From assembly GCA_946186215.1 (NCBI GenBank), contig CAMHMM010000095.1:1-7202 (forward strand): a stretch of DNA of 7,202 bases, written 5' to 3'. This document shows, in pieces, positions 6,014 through 7,202 of this stretch (positions within the stretch are counted from its first letter, which is position 1; every line of letters begins with the position of its first letter). This DNA comes from an uncultured Ruminococcus sp. Its GTDB lineage: Bacteria > Bacillota > Clostridia > Oscillospirales > Ruminococcaceae. The translations under genes and the position numbers were made by a program. Under the pieces are notes generated by a model. It was not told the origin of the DNA and ran no database searches. It saw nothing but the letters and a program-made list of their open reading frames with translations.

Positions 6014-6571
6014 ATGCCGAGAGTTTACCGAATGCAGTTTAAGCCGTGTAATGACCATATCAAGACAATGCCGAAGGCGGAGTATGAAAATATCAGGTGT
6101 GAAATATTCGATATTTTTCAGAAAAACGGTTTTTTGGGCACAGGCTATTATGATCATGGTTTAATAGCCGGAATGAGTGAATACGATATGCGTACCAAAG
6201 CCAAACCGTCAAGAGGGCAGGTAAACATATTTCGTATAATGTGCGGCATCAGAAAAGATGATATTATATGGGTAAAGTTCGTACATATGGACAAAACCTA
6301 TCAATATTATCTTTTCAAAGCAAACGAAAATGCTGTTGGCTCTGACTGGCTGGAGAAGAAATTTGGTAAGGAGAAAAAAGAGTGGTTCAATAAGTATGAT
6401 ATTGGTAGCTGCTTTTTAGGCAGATGGTCTGAGGCCATACCTGAAGAATCAGTTCCTGACGAAGTCCAAAGGCTTATGAAAACTCCACGCACCTTACTTG
6501 AAGTAAAAAAACAGCCTGAAGAAAGCTTTGCTGTTTGGAATGAATATGAAGAAAAGAGCATTGCTACATAA
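6014..6571 (+). CDS. Uncharacterised cytosolic protein, 185 residues
   Basis: I do not recognise this family. The product has no signal peptide or membrane segment and is rich in Lys, aromatic residues and Met. Its middle part (about 66-103) reads as alternating beta-strands around GIRKDDIIWVKF, followed by a TYQYYLFKA strand, then a charged helix with EKKFGKEKKEW (114-124) and a Gly-Ser-Cys-Phe-Leu-Gly-Arg-Trp patch (131-138). A small beta-barrel such as a PUA/EVE-like fold is conceivable but this is only an impression. Codons are more A/T-ending than in the neighbours, and the DNA is visibly A/T-richer, which suggests a separate origin. The 28 bases between ftsY and this ATG hold only a weak GGTGGTG and no good Shine-Dalgarno site. 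The frame is intact and of gene-like composition, so a real gene is likely. Confidence 0.7.
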   Translation: MPRVYRMQFKPCNDHIKTMPKAEYENIRCEIFDIFQKNGFLGTGYYDHGLIAGMSEYDMRTKAKPSRGQVNIFRIMCGIRKDDIIWVKFVHMDKTYQYYLFKANENAVGSDWLEKKFGKEKKEWFNKYDIGSCFLGRWSEAIPEESVPDEVQRLMKTPRTLLEVKKQPEESFAVWNEYEEKSIAT

Positions 6572-6591
6572 CAGCAGGGGAGAAAGAACGG

Positions 6592-7011
6592 ATGAAGAAT
6601 AAGCTTCGGGTATGGAGCGTTACAGCGGCGGTGCTTTTGCTGTTTACCATACTTTCCGGCGCACTTTTTGCAGTGAAGACCGTCAGCTATGTCAACGGCT
6701 CAGATGTGGAAGCGACCGTCCTTGAAGTTGACAGCTATACGAAGAGCCGCAATAAAAGAACATATACAGTACAGTATGAGCTTAACGGTCAGATGATGGA
6801 AAGCTCGTTTACCGAAAGAACACCTGCAGCAAAATACAGCGTAGGCGATACAGTAACGCTGCGTATAGATACAGACAGTACCGGCAGGGTGATAATGGGC
6901 AGTGAGCTTACAGCGGCGGTGTTTCTTACCATGGGACTTGCTGCTGCGGCAGTGATCGCTGTTATAGAGGCAGTGAGGATAAAGAAGGAATATGCCCGTA
7001 AATTCGGATAA
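6592..7011 (+). CDS. Small two-pass membrane protein resembling DUF3592
   Basis: The 139-residue product has a membrane segment near residues 9-28 (preceded by KNKLR), an exposed domain of about 70 residues, and a second membrane segment at about 104-126 followed by a basic KKEYARK end. By the positive-inside rule both ends are cytoplasmic and the middle is extracytoplasmic. The middle part has the pattern seen in DUF3592 proteins: VEATVLEVDSY, an alternating-strand YTVQYELNGQ, then YSVGDTVTLRID and a short end strand, suggesting a small beta-barrel. The molecular function of that family is not established. GGGGAG at 6577-6582 lies 9 bases before the ATG, and the gene starts 20 bases after the preceding stop, so the two are probably co-transcribed. 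The membrane topology is more secure than the family assignment. Confidence 0.75.
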   Translation: MKNKLRVWSVTAAVLLLFTILSGALFAVKTVSYVNGSDVEATVLEVDSYTKSRNKRTYTVQYELNGQMMESSFTERTPAAKYSVGDTVTLRIDTDSTGRVIMGSELTAAVFLTMGLAAAAVIAVIEAVRIKKEYARKFG

Positions 7012-7037
7012 AAGAGAAATACAGGCGTATCTGTTTT

Positions 7038-7051
7038 ACCACAGCTGTGGT
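7038..7051 (+). promoter_or_regulatory. Perfect 14-base palindrome upstream of rdgB
   Basis: ACCACAGCTGTGGT reads the same on both strands. It could be a dimeric regulator site, or a 5-pair RNA hairpin with an AGCT loop. It is not followed by a T-run, so it is not a terminator. It is the most ordered element in the 150-base gap between the membrane protein gene and rdgB. Confidence 0.35.
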
Positions 7052-7161
7052 CATGACAGTTATTGCAGCGGCGGCGCGTTTTGCATCACGGAAATCAGGC
7101 ATGGGTGAGCAGATAAAGCTTTGTTCGGAAAAACCACCCACATATAAACAGGGAAAAGAAA

Positions 7162-7202
7162 ATGAGAGTAATACTTGCAACAAACAATGAAAACAAGCTG
7201 CG
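7162..7202 (+). CDS. rdgB: N-terminus of RdgB/HAM1-type XTP/dITP diphosphatase, 3' truncated
   Basis: Only 13 codons are in the window, but MRVILATNNENKL is the highly characteristic start of the Ham1/RdgB family, in which the first strand and the TxNxxK nucleotide-binding loop lie at the extreme N terminus. The family hydrolyses non-canonical purine triphosphates (XTP, ITP, dITP) to monophosphates and pyrophosphate, keeping them out of DNA and RNA. A purine run with AGGGAAAAG (about 7150-7158) lies before the ATG as a ribosome site. The rest of the gene is outside the window. The assignment rests on this short but distinctive motif. Confidence 0.85.
   Translation, partial: MRVILATNNENKL

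Noticed and set aside
7121..7148. TTGTTC and TATAAA with a 16-base spacer as an rdgB promoter
   Set aside because: The start point would fall within or next to the ribosome site, leaving almost no leader; the match is also weak.

Overview
The window looks like chromosome from a fibre-degrading anaerobic Firmicute, most likely a Ruminococcus-type member of Oscillospiraceae. This is inferred from gene content (a clan GH-A cellulase-like enzyme, an anaerobic-type cobalamin gene, a split biotin-dependent carboxyltransferase set), strong purine-rich Shine-Dalgarno sites and the mid-GC codon use. All supported genes lie on the + strand. No tRNA, rRNA, CRISPR array, insertion sequence or integrase was seen.

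Layout. Positions 1-360 hold the C-terminal end of a glycoside hydrolase, followed after 32 bases by a cobK/cbiJ-type precorrin-6A reductase (393-1127). A strong intrinsic terminator (1185-1213) closes this unit. The 342-base gap 1128-1469 also holds an A-tract-rich stretch, a near-consensus sigma-A promoter (1290-1318) and a structured leader of about 145 bases with an inverted repeat, competing pairings and a possible 14-residue leader peptide. This promoter opens a compact unit of three genes: a divergent 12S-like acyl-CoA carboxyltransferase (1470-2825), a small biotin carrier protein (2855-3220) and a 5S/OadA-like pyruvate/oxaloacetate carboxyltransferase without its own biotin domain (3237-4631). 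A 16-base GC-rich hairpin without a T-tract separates them from ftsY (4675-5985), so read-through is plausible. Then come an uncharacterised, A/T-richer gene with no visible Shine-Dalgarno (6014-6571), a two-pass membrane protein resembling DUF3592 (6592-7011), and the first 13 codons of an rdgB/HAM1-type nucleotide-sanitising pyrophosphatase (7162-7202).

How the genes may work together. The 12S-like, 1.3S-like and 5S-like set has the parts list of a transcarboxylase (methylmalonyl-CoA:pyruvate carboxytransferase type). No biotin carboxylase and no membrane beta/gamma decarboxylase subunits are encoded beside it. It could move a carboxyl group between an acyl-CoA and pyruvate/oxaloacetate through the biotin carrier, or share an unlinked partner subunit. 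The 12S-like member has altered versions of the usual acyl-CoA/oxyanion motifs, so its substrate, or even its activity, is open. The other notable protein is FtsY: its NG GTPase is standard, but the long acidic region sits at the C terminus and ends in a basic/aromatic segment that resembles a second membrane-contact patch.
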